From NCBI GenBank assembly GCA_012934845.2, contig WNNJ02000942.1:62001-126000 (forward strand): a stretch of DNA of 64,000 nucleotides, given 5' to 3'. Origin of the DNA: Pomphorhynchus laevis (lineage: Eukaryota; Acanthocephala; Palaeacanthocephala; Echinorhynchida; Pomphorhynchidae). Numbering within the stretch: the first letter of the stretch is position 1; each line of letters starts with the position of its first letter. Positions 12,801-22,738 of the stretch are shown here, piece by piece. The translations under genes were made by a program, and so were the position numbers. Under the pieces are notes generated by a model. The model was not told where the DNA came from. It saw only the letters and a program-made list of their open reading frames with translations, and made no database searches.

Positions 12801-15800
12801 AGGAACAGGAAAGACTTAAGCAGCATAAACTAATTCTATGATGTTTCGACTTTTATCAGTAGGAGGATGTTGTACGACCAGATTAAAGTGCAGCACCCTT
12901 AGACAGCTTAATGAGTCCTGTTAGTACAAATCCGTAGACTAGGAAGTAACACTGGTGGGAGTATTCATCACGAATAATTTACTCATCTAGTATTAACTAG
13001 TAGGATTAAAAGATACTCTTATAGAGCGTTCATAAACCAAGCTCCTTCGGTAATGATATAAACAAATTGATTATTTTTTTGCCTATTTCTAATCGGATTG
13101 AAGGTATCGGGAAGACTCAAACAGCATAAACTAATCATTTATAAATATAATGTTGATGCTATGCTATTGCTATGCTTATAGTATTCTATCAAAGCTCTAA
13201 AAATATAGTGTCAACATTTAACTTAAGAATCAGTTATAGTCTGACGCCAAATAATACAATTCATTAAATACAAATAAGTTATTAATTATTCAGCATTTTT
13301 ATTTAGTTAATTAATGAAGTATCAAAATCTGCAAACCAGCCTGGGCTTAGAAACAGCATAAGCGCATCGACATTGGAACTCAAACAAACGGGACTATTTC
13401 TAAATTCTAACCAAACCAGTAATATATCGGTAACAACATCACACCATGGAATATTTTACGATTCCAGTTATACATTCTCTCATGAAGATAGTAACGACTT
13501 AAATGGTTAGTATTTTGCAGTCTATGTTGAACACTTGATTGTAATTTTAATACGGTACTAGTTTTTAGATTCTAAATCCTTCGTTTTTAAATATACTTTA
13601 ACAAACAATACCAATAATATTAGAAAGTAAACTAAATTATGAACCTTTGTTCAGCTTAAAGCAAAGAAAATTTCTGTGACTTTTAAGCAAGCATTTAATT
13701 AATTTACTATTTAATTAATAAAAATTCTGAGTTAAAAACTCTTTTTTAAATAATAATATTTTTATTTTTAGATATATTTAGAGTACAAGATATGTAACTA
13801 CAATATACAAGATATGTATATTGATCAGTAAATATATTTAATATCAATCAAATCAAAGAGTAAATTCTAGATGCAATCAAGGAAGAAATTATTTATAAAT
13901 AATTTAATTAATTTAAATAAACGAGGAAGAAATTATTAAAATGAATAAGGATGAAATAAATGAGAAGAAATTATTTATAAATAATTTAATTAATTTTAAT
14001 AAACGAGGAAGAAATTATTAAAATGAATAAGGAAGAAATAAATGAGAAGAAATTATTTATAAATAATTTAATTAATTTTAATAAACGAGGAAGAAATTAT
14101 TAAAATAAATATTGAAGACATTATTTATAAATAATTAAATAAATTTAAATAAATAATTATTTATAAATATTTAATTAATTTAAATAAATAAGGAAGAAAT
14201 TATTAAAATAAATAAGGAATAAATAATTAGGAAGAAATTATTTATAAATAATTTAATTAATTTAAATAAATAATTATTTATAAATAATTTCTTCCTAATT
14301 TATGGGTATTATATAATGCCGGCAATATTATTAACTATAAGTAACTGAAAATAATTTAAATAATAAATACGACGAATATAACATATTAAAATATAAATGA
14401 ACAGTTTAACTATATTAATACTTTCCTGACCTAACATCCACATCCGTATACAACTCAGCCTTCTTCTCGTAACTTTTCGTCTCATTACCGTAGGCTCTCC
14501 ATCGTTCATCAACCTCCATTTCTTTCGCGACATTCGCCTTACCTCTTTATCGCTGCGTTCCCGTAATTCCATCTTACTCCACATTACCAATTACTCCGAC
14601 AACTACGGTCTCCGATCCTTCCTCGTTGCCTCCCAACTGGCCTGAAATCAACTCCCTCTCGAAGTCCGCCGCGCTCTCTTCTTTATCACATTCAAATACA
14701 TCCTTCTTCCCACCTTCTCGACACATGATTTATATTCGTCGTATTTATTACTAATAAATACAACGAATAATATGAACAGTTTAACTATGATACAAAGGCT
14801 AATTAAGCTCTCCTAATGAATCGTATTGACAGTGAGTAATAAAGTCACATATCAAATTTAGATTACTCAAAGTAGAGCAAAGAAAATATGATTATATAAT
14901 TGTCAATAGATTGACTTCAAATAGAGTACACTTTGAGATAGATTTAGTTGTTACTTTAAATAGAAAACATATCATTCTTGTATATTTTCTAAAAGTGTTG
15001 GGTAAAGTTACATAAACTTTGAAATCTAATTACTGATTTGTTGCTAATAATGACTTATTATCTTCATTCTAACGTTTGCTATATTCAATATTAATTTATT
15101 AAATAAATTTATTAATTACATATACTAATAAATTTATTAATAAATTTAAATTATTTATTAAATGATATCTCTCAATCGTTTGCCTAATTTTCAGTAATAA
15201 CCTCGTCTGTATCTAGCAATAAATCATGACGATTATTTAAGAATCCGCATTCTTAAACGAAGAATACTGTCGAATAAAGAAATTCCTATTTTTTAAATAA
15301 ATATGCATCTAGTTACTATCATAATAATATTATTAATCTACTCATAAATTACTAAATATAAGGTATATACTCGTTTTATAGTAAGTCTAGCTTATCTTGG
15401 TAATACAATATATTTATTATATAAATTAATATATTTTTTACATAATATATTATACTTATTTATATGCTATGCATATGCATTTGAATCAAATTCGTTTTAA
15501 AAATTCTACTGCAAATATCGAACTGTCGTTTGATACCGTTTTTATCTTACAGATGATAATTCAAGAGAAGATGAAAAATTTTCTGTTAATGACGAGATTA
15601 AATCAGTACCACTAATATTTGAAGATGATTACCAATTAACTGACGGTATTAATAATGACAATGCGATTGCATACAGGAGATGTAGCAAAAACTTTACAGT
15701 ACTCGGTAATCTGAGTAATTCAACAATCAGTCTTCTTATGACTATGAAAGACAGTAAACTTAACTCTTCAGTAAATGAGCTCAAAGGAACAAATCTCAAT

Positions 15801-16154
15801 AAGTCACATGATTCCGGGTTAATTGCGGCAGCTGCGACGATAAAGCAACTCACCGAAACAAATAAAAATTCATTTAAAACGCATTTAAAAGAGCGGAGGA
15901 AACAGATTAATGAAGAAAGATCGCTATTTACGACAGATGACGAACGACTCAGTGAACTTAAGCTTGGAAAATACTGGACGAGAACACAACGAAAGCAACA
16001 TTTAGAAAAGGCTAAACAAAGACTGATAGCCAAACAACATCGTCGGCTGACTAACTTTAAAGTGCAAAATGGGAATCGGGAAGGATCGTTAAGTATAACT
16101 AACGCTTTGAAATGTATTGATGAAAATATACCAACAACCACAGCCTGTATTTAA
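3804..16154 (+). CDS. PDZRN3/4: PDZRN3/PDZRN4-like PDZ protein, C-terminal half (five exons visible)
   Basis: Exons 3804-3897, 6290-6388, 6438-6594, 13307-13505 and 15553-16154 join with consistent phases (0, 0, 0, 1) and GT/AG borders. They encode a linker, a complete PDZ domain (IEVRLKRK through LNITLKRRIS, about 85 residues, carboxylate-binding loop IGLTL), then a low-complexity stretch and a C-terminal box TTDDERLSELKLGKYW followed by QRKQHLEKAKQR. From memory, vertebrate PDZRN3 has a PDZ with LGLTVCYRTDD and a C-terminal box TTDDDAVSEMKMGRYW..ERKQHLVKAKEQR, which is why I assign this family. Vertebrate members are E3 ubiquitin ligases with RING and TRAF-like regions plus two PDZ domains, acting at synapses and in Wnt signalling. 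The RING end lies outside the window, if present. The protein is shorter after the box than in vertebrates and ends TTTACI, a possible PDZ ligand. Confidence 0.85.
4384..4478 (+). repeat. Second copy of the 95-bp repeat
   Basis: Nearly identical to 3572-3660 apart from a three-base insertion in the middle; both end CCGCTTCACTCA. Lies in the intron after exon 3804-3897. Confidence 0.85.
5068..5680 (+). repeat. Minisatellite, 15-bp unit
   Basis: About 40 degenerate copies of CACCTCTTCAGAAAA and the variant TCGACTCTTCAGAAA, with 14-bp versions mixed in. Lies in the 2.4-kb PDZRN intron. Parts stay open in all + frames because of the repeat, giving a spurious 160-codon ORF. Confidence 0.95.
6290..6388 (+). 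CDS. PDZRN3/4: PDZRN-like exon: first half of PDZ domain
   Basis: Acceptor TTAATCTTAG at 6289 and donor GTATAT at 6389. Encodes IEVRLKRKHAQEQIGLTLCY then GIFVRK: the first beta strands and the peptide-binding loop of a PDZ domain. 33 codons, phase 0 at both ends. Confidence 0.85.
6438..6594 (+). CDS. PDZRN3/4: PDZRN-like exon: second half of PDZ domain
   Basis: Follows a 49-bp intron (6389-6437, GTATAT...TTCAAG). Encodes VDKGSIAWKTGQIMAGDHIL then AVNGRKL, the conserved GD-IL-VNG core of PDZ domains, and ends in LNITLKRRIS before donor GTAAGC. An ATG at 6429 lies inside the intron and is not a start. Confidence 0.85.
7255..7545 (+). repeat. Minisatellite, 21-bp unit
   Basis: About 13 copies of GTAAGCGGCCTTTGAGACATT in the 6.7-kb intron between 6594 and 13307. 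GC-richer than the host DNA. ORFs on both strands through the array are repeat artefacts. Confidence 0.95.
7780..9310 (+). mobile_element. Decayed hAT-superfamily transposase
   Basis: Several short + strand segments read like a hAT transposase of the ZBED5/SCAND3 kind: YSIALDESTDRT (about 8163-8200), VSICNDGTSSMRGEREGFIP (about 8325-8385, allowing one substitution), then KLKELIAVIDLL and, near 9130-9240, a C-terminal dimerisation-like stretch (YDFSHRTHKLKHRVK). Many stops and frame changes separate them; the element is an old DNA transposon relic in the PDZRN intron. Terminal inverted repeats were not found. Confidence 0.7.
9640..10060 (-). repeat. Dispersed repeat D, reverse copy
   Basis: Contains the reverse complement of the family core at 43540-43660 (CTGATGACCTCTAATCCTTA and the preceding GGGTAGAGGAATAGGGCC-like stretch). 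See 43530-45690 for the cluster. Confidence 0.7.
10275..13135 (+). repeat. Satellite array with 311/317-bp units and a 628-bp higher-order period
   Basis: About nine units. The landmark TCATTGTTGGTGGTCATGAT starts at about 10541, 10852, 11163, 11480, 11791, 12108, 12419 and 12736. From 11163 on, spacing alternates 317/311, so two monomer types form a 628-bp dimer repeated with almost no change. Monomers differ by a 6-bp insertion (TTTTGAGTTTTATC versus TTTTATC) and scattered substitutions. Identical 64-codon minus ORFs at 11135, 11763 and 12391 just reflect the period. Lies wholly in a PDZRN intron. Confidence 0.97.
13307..13505 (+). CDS. PDZRN3/4: PDZRN-like exon: low-complexity linker
   Basis: Acceptor TTTTTATTTAG at 13306, donor GTTAGT at 13506. 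Phase 0 in, phase 1 out, which fits both neighbours. Encodes a Ser/Asn/Thr-rich segment (for example GLRNSISASTLELKQTGLFL). No domain recognised; a disordered linker in this position is usual for the family. Confidence 0.75.
13860..14300 (+). repeat. AT-rich tandem repeat, about 82-bp unit
   Basis: Units contain GAGGAAGAAATTATTAAAAT and ATTTATAAATAATTTAATTA; three are nearly identical, with degenerate copies to 14300. Intronic. Confidence 0.9.
14309..14760 (-). other. Non-AT-rich insert, possible retroelement fragment
   Basis: A block with normal base composition in an AT-rich intron. On the minus strand it gives charged, Arg/Lys/Glu-rich peptides in several frames (for example ESAADFERELISGQLGGNEE and RMSRKKWRLMNDGEP), without a long intact frame. 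The edges share a CGTCGTATTTATTA-like motif (about 14367 and 14738). I do not recognise it. Confidence 0.4.
15553..16154 (+). CDS. PDZRN3/4: PDZRN-like last exon with conserved C-terminal box
   Basis: Acceptor TTTATCTTACAG at 15552; 200 codons to TAA. Contains acidic and Ser-rich linker (DNSREDEKFSVNDEIKS), then a basic region (THLKERRKQINEERS) and the family box TTDDERLSELKLGKYWTRTQ. A minus-strand ORF over the same bases is a shadow. No clear polyadenylation signal was found just downstream. Confidence 0.85.
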
Positions 16155-17139
16155 GAGCGCGTATCTTTTATTTTGAGGTAGTTTTATCATTGCTAAATGG
16201 ATAAGTCGTTATAAATGTGATTTTATATAAAAAATCAAATACTCTCTTATATTACGTAATATTTTATCATTGATAAACTAGAATTTATTTTATTATTTAA
16301 ATATGTACAACTTTAGTTAAATAATAATTTATATTACTAATATTTACTTAAATAACCTTTCCCGTCGAGTGCTCTATTTAACTGTGTATTCAATGAGCCC
16401 TAGATATGGAATCCTGTAAGATGTCATCTTACTAAGATAAAGATGTGTGAACAATATCAAAATAATACAATTTAAAAAGACGTTGTTTGCCGTAGAATTT
16501 TTTAGCTTAAAATTTTTATAAAATGAAATATTTTTAAATTTTGGCTTATAAAACTTCTTTTTCAGATTAAGATATTTCATTTTTTAAATCATTTTTAGTA
16601 CAAAACAAGTAATTCCAGTTAATATATTGAAATAATGAATCCCGTTCTATATGCTTTCACACTTATAAAGTGCATTTCTATTAACTCAAGTAAATTCGAG
16701 TGATTGGTAATCAGCTATCTTGTCATCAATTCCAAAAATGAAAGAATCTTGTGATCTGGAAAATTATATTGATAATAATCTAATTAGATCAGATTTGCAA
16801 AAACTTATCACGATGCTGTTTTGGTAGCAGAGCATGTTCATAATCCTAATAAGAAAGCGGTCACTCCTGATGACCTTTAATCTCTTTTTACTCACGATAT
16901 ACTGTTAATTATAGGCAGATTATACTATATTATAGGTATATTATATCACAATATACCTATATTATATTATCATTCTACTATAATATATTGTGATATAATA
17001 TACCTATAATATAGTATAATATTACCTACATTATATATTACCTATATTAAATTATATTACCTATAATATTATTGGACGGATTGCATCATTCGTAGGGATA
17101 GTCCTTTCATAGACTATCTCAGATCCTTCCGATAACACC
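16155..17139. other. Intergenic AT-rich DNA with an imperfect palindrome
   Basis: No gene seen. Around 16912-17025, ATTATAGGTATATTATATCA-type stretches occur on both sides of a centre near 16970 as a long AT-rich inverted repeat. Confidence 0.6.
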
Positions 17140-17416
17140 AACGGCGGATTGGACAATGAACGAAAAGGCGGAAGAGAGTCATGGTTTCCTTACAGTAGCG
17201 ATGTTGGATCATCAAAAGATATCGGGAACGGGAGATAGTCAACCAAACAAAATCACTCCGATGACTACAACGGCAGATTGGACAATGGACGAAAATCGGA
17301 AGAGAGTCTCGGAGACCTGACTCCTTACAGTGGCGATGTTGGATCATCAAATGATATTGGGAACAGAGATATCTGAGCAAACAAATCAAGACAATGAATA
17401 TTGTCTTGATTTGTTT
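17140..17416 (+). repeat. Two tandem 125-bp copies and a 16-bp perfect hairpin ahead of a LINE
   Basis: CGGATTGGACAATGAACGAAA at 17152 and its near copy at 17276 mark two units of about 125 bp, both ending GATGTTGGATCATCAAA. They are followed by AAACAAATCAAGACAA (17379-17394), a 6-bp loop, and its exact reverse complement (17401-17416). Position just before the LINE suggests its 5' untranslated region, but this is inference. Confidence 0.75.
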
Positions 17417-17479
17417 ATTTGCAACAAATATTCGAAATATAAATTAAGTGTGAAGAACAATGGTTAATTAACCACTGAC

Positions 17480-19960
17480 CGGAGAAGTTTTCATTGTCGG
17501 GTGCCGTGTGACCAGTCAGTTGTACGGAGACAGCGAAATAGGCATCAACATCCGAAGCGGACTAGCCTTCATGCAGGAACGTGGAATGTCATCTCGCTGG
17601 CGGGAAAGAAACCAGAATTAGTTGAAGATATGGTTCGCTTTGGTCTAGAAATAGTCGGAGTGACTTCTGCTTACTATTCTGGAACTGGAACTAAACTTTT
17701 GGATCAAGGTTGACCTTAAACTATTCAGGAGTTACCAACGGAAAGCAACGGTAGGCGGGTGTATGGATACTTGTTGTCATTCGTAGTAGGGAGGTTTAAC
17801 ACAGTGAATGAAAGACTGATGTCTCCTAGACTTTTAGTCAAAGAGGGATCGGGGATAACTGTTGTGTGTGCGTAGGATCCCAACATTATCTCGGAATACT
17901 CAGTCTTCGTGGAAGATCGTCAGGCTCTGCTTGATAGTACTCCTGTTGGAGATTCCCTCGTTCTATTAGGTGACTTTAATGCTCATGTTGGTAGCGACAG
18001 CAGTGAGGAGGAACGGGCTCTCTGATCTGAATGCGAGTAGTGTTGAATTATTACACTTTTGTTCTCGTAACAATTTGTGTATAACCAACATCATGTTTGA
18101 ACATAAGGAGATCCATAGATGCACATGGAAACAGGATTATATCAGTCAAAGATCAATGATCGATTTTGTAATCGCTTCATCTGATTTACGACATTAAGTT
18201 CTGGACACTCGTGTGAAGAGTGGGGCTAAGCTGTCAACCGATCACTTCCTTCTTGTTAGTAAACTTCAATGGCAGAATCGGATGCTAGACAAGCCTGGTA
18301 AGCCCAAACGTTGTGTGAGGGCGTGCTGGGAGCTTCTAACAGATGTTTCTATCAAATAACGTTATTCTGGGTACATCCGGTAGGACTTCTCTCGGTTGCC
18401 AGAAGAGGTGAAGAACGTTGATCAGGAATGAGAGATGTTCAGATCCTCGATTGCCAAAGTAACTGTGAAAAGTTGTGACTAGAAAGCCTTAGGTGCTTGT
18501 CGCTGAGTAAATACTCTAACTAATTGGTGGATACCAACAGTTAGAGATTTTGTCCAACAGAATAAGTTTGCTTATAAGGCAACTTTGTCATATAAATCAG
18601 TGGAAGCTGTAGAGAAGTTCCGAAGGGCAAAGATAGCTTCAGCTCGAGCAGTTACCGAAGCGAAGAGGGCGTCTTGGGAGAAGTTTGACGAGCACTTAGA
18701 ACTTGATTATAGGTCAGCTTCAAAGATACTCTGGAGGACGATCGGGAACCTTCGTGTTGGAAAGCGGAAAACTCTTCAAACTGTCTATGACAAAAGAGTA
18801 TATATGCTGACTGACATTGAAAGAACTCTTTGTTGTTGGAAATAGCATTTTATAAGTCTCCTGTATGCGGAAGAGCTCATCTCTTTGGAAGGGGTCATTG
18901 CTGTTGCTAAAAAACTTCGTAATGGCAAGTCTTCTGAAGTAGGCAAGATTCAACCTGAAGCTTTAAAGGCTCTCAACGTTGTTGGCATGAAATGGCTAAC
19001 ACGGATCTTTTACATTGCATTGAAGTCGGGAAAGGTTCCTAGTGAGTGGTGAACTGGAGTTGTGGTACCGGTCTTTAAGAAAGGTGACCGAAGAGTATGT
19101 TCCAATTATCGGGGCATCACTCTTCTTAGCCAAACTAGTAAGTTATTTGCTAGGATTCTTGAGTTAAGAATACGACCCATAGTTGATGGACAGTTGCAAG
19201 ATGAACAATGCAGCTTTAGTCTAGGTCGTGGAACTACGGATCAGCTCTTTACTATTTCAACTGTCCTTGAACGGTCTTGGGAGTTCGCTCAACCGGTCTA
19301 CATGTGCTTTGTAGATTTGGAGAAGGCGTTCGATCGAGTTTCGCGTGAGGGGTTGTGGGAGGTACTAATGAAGTATAGTGTACAACACTATCTTCGGGTA
19401 GCTGTGGCTTCTATTTATGAACAAAATATGCGTTGTGTTCTTGTTCTAGGTAGGAAATCTGAATCATTTCTGGTGGGTGATGGGCTTCGTCAGGGTTGTC
19501 CTTTGTCTCGACTTTTGTTCCTTGTTTACATCGAAAATATTTCGAGACGAGCTGCACTGACGGATGCCGGTCTTTAGTTCGGCTTTCATCGGGATACTAT
19601 CTCTGCTATTTGCAGATGATGTTGTCCTGTTGAATTCTTGTTCTGAGGACTTACAATGCTTACTAGATCGATTTACAATGGAATGCTTAGTGGCAGGTAT
19701 GTTGGTTAGTACCTCTAAGACTGTCTATATGTGTTCGTCTCGGATTCATGTGTCAACGCCAATCCGAATTGGTGAAAAGTTTCTCCTGACGTTGAGACTA
19801 TAAGTATCTTGGGGTATTGCTCTCGAGGGACATCAAGAATATCAAGGAGATTGAAAAGCGAATTAGTGCGGCTAATGCAGCAATGCGTACTTTGTACGGC
19901 TCTGTCTTGGGCTATCTGAAAGAGCTCTAATTTGTGGCTCAGTATCGCGATGTCTTGAGA
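17480..19960 (+). mobile_element. APE-type LINE (endonuclease plus reverse transcriptase), decayed
   Basis: Endonuclease pieces: TWNVISLAGKKPELVEDMVR (17580-17640), LLGDFNAHVG (about 17965-17995), then MFEHKEIHRCTWKQD and SMIDFVIASSDLRH (18091-18197). Reverse transcriptase: VVVPVFKKGDRRVCSNYRGI (19058-19115), CFVDLEKAFDRVSREG (19308-19355), LRQGCPLSRLLFLVY (19485-19530), LLFADDVVLL (19598-19630). Stops and frame changes break it into about eight ORFs. The 3' end stops after the LRLYKYLGVLLSR region near 19930, so it is 3'-truncated or decayed. The protein resembles, from memory, a LINE family common in teleost genomes. Confidence 0.85.
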
Positions 19961-20433
19961 AGTTGGGTTCGTGCACTGCCTCCACGATCCAACACGCGAA
20001 CCAGTTGTTGAAAAAAAAACTTGTATATTTTCGTCAAGAAATTGTTGTAAAATTATTTACAATTGTTTACAATTATTTTAAATTGCTTAAAAAATATTTT
20101 AAATCTTAAAAATAAATACAAAATGTATTTATTTACAGTGAAAAATATGTAGCCTCACTAGTGCGATCTGATTGACTTTGCATTAGTGATTTCATTTTTC
20201 TACTGGCATGTCAATATTTATCTATGGACAGTTTTCCTTGTAATATGACCTCTATTAAAAATACTAAATTTTGTCATTTTTATACATATTTAAAGAATGA
20301 ATATACATAAATGTTTCTTAGTATTAATATTTTAAGATAGTTTAAATACATTTCACGGAATTTTTAAAAAACATTATTTAATAATTATTTAATTATTATA
20401 ATAATTAAATAATAATTATTATAATTATCATAC

Positions 20434-20840
20434 TATTGTGAGGTGAAAAAGAAATTCGTCGATATGCACTGAATTGTGTAAAATATTTTTGACTGATCGG
20501 TATTATTTAAGCTGATCTGGGTTGATACCATTATGTAAATAATATTAAATTATTAACTTCTGAGCTTCAAAGTCTTTCTTTTGTCGATTATAATTTGTTA
20601 TTTATTAATCAAAAGTTTATAATGTTTGAGTATCATGTGTTAATTGTTAATTATTATGCTTGCTTAATTTTAACAGTAATTGAGCACTTTGTTCATGTTA
20701 AAAGAAATTTATTAAACATTTGTGAACAAATTAAAACAGAATAATTTTGTGCTTCGATATCCCTTCAATTTATATTTGTCAGTGAACTTATTTCGCTCAA
20801 TAATGATTACGATTGATTTAATTCGGTAAAAAATTATTTT
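20434..20840 (+). repeat. 406-bp repeat R, copy 1
   Basis: Starts TATTGTGAGGTGAAAA and ends CGGTAAAAAATTATTTT. Nearly identical to 22151-22556 (direct) and to 30294-30698 (inverted). With copy 2 it flanks the truncated retroelement at 20841-22150 like a long terminal repeat. Confidence 0.93.
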
Positions 20841-22150
20841 TAATTAATTACTCTCGAGGCGCAGGTCCACCTCTCAATTGGTTTACAAGGTTCGTGAAAC
20901 GCGATAGAAGGTTTTCATGATCAGCCGATATCATGTCCTGTAGATGTTCAAGGCGCTCACCCAAATATCGAAGAGATGTAGATTTGGGAAAAGAGAATAT
21001 AGAAGCCATGACTGCCTCAGAATCTACTGATATTAGTAGGGACCTTGATGGCATCTTATTAATCATAGTACCAGTTACCGGATGCATAATATCTTGCTTA
21101 TTTCTTACCAGCGGTGTAGATGCGCAAATTCCGTCAGATGTTAGTCTCAGAATTGCCTTACTGAAGTTACCGATCCGTGCGAGATCAATAACCTCTTTTT
21201 GCTAGTTAGATTTGCTTGAAATCTTTCCAGATGATTTTGACTTGGGGATTCCGGACCTAGCATATGAACAGGTCAATGAAAGCAAACTCCGAAGGTCACG
21301 CTTTTCTATTAATAAAAACGTCCGCGATGCGTTTTTTGATGTTTCTTTCGCGTCTTATTTTGTATTCGACCCAAGAAATAAAACAGTTTTGGAAAGCATA
21401 GTAGGGCAGTCCAGCTTCCCATTGATTGTTGACACAATGCATCATTGATAAGCGAGGACATTAGATGAGCAGCGCGCACGCAGTGACCATGATATTCGTT
21501 TTATTGTTGATGCATTAAAAGACCACACTTTGTTCAAAATATCAATGCTTTGATCAGAATACGTTGAAGCGTCGATATTTGGAGTAGTTATAAGGGATAA
21601 ATGATTACTCATGATATCCTGCAACTGTCAAACTGAACGTAGTTCGCATACAGAGCCCAAACATCGAATACCATTGACTTTGTGCACTCGTGATCTTCCT
21701 TTCTTTGTCAAAGCGTACGGTCGTGAACAGGTCGCGCGCATTCCAGAAATCATTGATTTATTCGTTGATTGTGTGTTTAAGCTTAGTCTTAAATTTCCGT
21801 TTGATTTCGTAAGTAGTTAGTAATCAAGAAAGCTACATGATTGTAAGTTATTTATCTCAAACTTCTTTCAGGTCTACATATTGAATAATATGTAAATATT
21901 ATTAGATTCCTTATAAAGAAATTCCTTCTGAGAACCTAAGTATGACTAGAATGAGGAATGTGTGTTTAAGCTGTTAAAATTTTGTTTTTAGTTGATGATC
22001 GTTCTGCCATCGATATTTGTAGAAGGTTGAAAGCTTTGTTACGAATCTGCTTTAGCAAATCGTCTTTAAATTTATTTTCCCTAGACGGCAATTTGTACTT
22101 ATCCTCTTGCTTGCTGGTAGTTTCGTTTTAACTATCAAAATTGATCATAA
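20841..22150 (-). mobile_element. REL-type retroelement, 5' part (left arm of inverted duplication)
   Basis: Identical, apart from a handful of bases, to 30699-31997 in reverse orientation. On the minus strand it encodes MHPVTGTMINKMPSRSLLIS through FTNLVNQLRGGPAPRE (21087-20848), the region just before the reverse transcriptase core. The homology stops at CTCTCGAGGCGC (20850), where repeat R begins, so everything 3' of this point is absent here. The + strand ORFs at 20933, 21212 and 21611 are not supported as genes. Confidence 0.85.
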
Positions 22151-22556
22151 TATTGTGAGGTGAAAAGAAATTCGTCGATATGTACTGAATTGTGTAAAAT
22201 ATTTTTGACTGATCGGTATTATTTAAGCTGATCTGGGTTGATACCATTATGTAAATAATATTAAATTATTAACTTCTGAGCTTCAAAGTCTTTCTTTTGT
22301 CGATTATAATTTGTTATTTATTAATCAAAAGTTTATAATGTTTGAGTATCATGTGTTAATTGTTAATTATTATGCTTGCTTAATTTTAACAGTAATTGAG
22401 CACTTTGTTCATGTTAAAAGAAATTTATTAAACATTTGTGAACAAATTAAAACAGAATAATTTTGTGCTTCGATATCCCTTCAATTTATATTTGTCAGTG
22501 AACTTATTTCGCTCAATAATGATTACGATTGATTTAATTCGGTAAAAAATTATTTT
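22151..22556 (+). repeat. 406-bp repeat R, copy 2
   Basis: Direct copy of 20434-20840. In the minus-strand retroelement it stands at the 5' end. It is followed by a 58-bp spacer and a tRNA-Gly-like sequence, an order repeated in mirror image at 30164-30698. Confidence 0.93.
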
Positions 22557-22614
22557 ATCGCAATAATTATTCTTAAATAATCTTAAAAATTATCACTAAT
22601 GTTGTTTTGATGTC

Positions 22615-22685
22615 GCGTTGGTGGTGTAACGGTAAGCATGTTTGCCTTCCAAGCAGACGATCCGGTTCAACTCTCGGCCAACGAT
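22615..22685 (+). pseudogene. tRNA-Gly(UCC)-like sequence with acceptor and T-arm changes
   Basis: Matches the tRNA-Gly gene at 30164-30234, including GCGTTGGTGGTGTAACGG and the anticodon loop CTTCCAA. It has TTCAACTC in place of TTCGACTC in the T loop, CTCGG instead of CCCGG in the T stem, and its 3' end reads CCAACGA, so the last acceptor pair is lost. Probably inactive. Its final bases form the start of a 26-bp palindrome. Confidence 0.85.
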
Positions 22686-22738
22686 AAGGCTAGATATTAC
22701 TACATACACTGCGTATGTAGTAATATCTAGCCTTATCG
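22682..22738. repeat. Perfect 26-bp inverted repeat (hairpin) fused to the tRNA-like 3' end
   Basis: 22682-22707 (starting CGATAAGGCTAGATATTACT) and 22713-22738 are exact reverse complements with a 5-bp loop ACTGC. The first bases belong to the tRNA-like acceptor. No equivalent follows the intact tRNA at 30164. Confidence 0.97.

Noticed and set aside
10275-13135. Hammerhead motif in the 628-bp satellite
   Set aside because: AGATGAGT and CACGAATAA stretches look suggestive, but no CUGAUGA/GAAA pair with stems can be drawn.
10275-13135. CRISPR-like array
   Set aside because: Repeats are 300 bp and contiguous, without spacers, in a eukaryotic intron.
15629-16141. 170-codon minus-strand ORF
   Set aside because: Antisense shadow of the last PDZRN-like exon.
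20933-21820. Three + strand ORFs in the left arm (mirrored at 31029-31916)
   Set aside because: The first is the antisense of the retroelement region MHPVTGTMINKM. The others lack recognisable features, although the minus frame in the right arm at 31029-31238 is more open than the plus frame, so some doubt remains.
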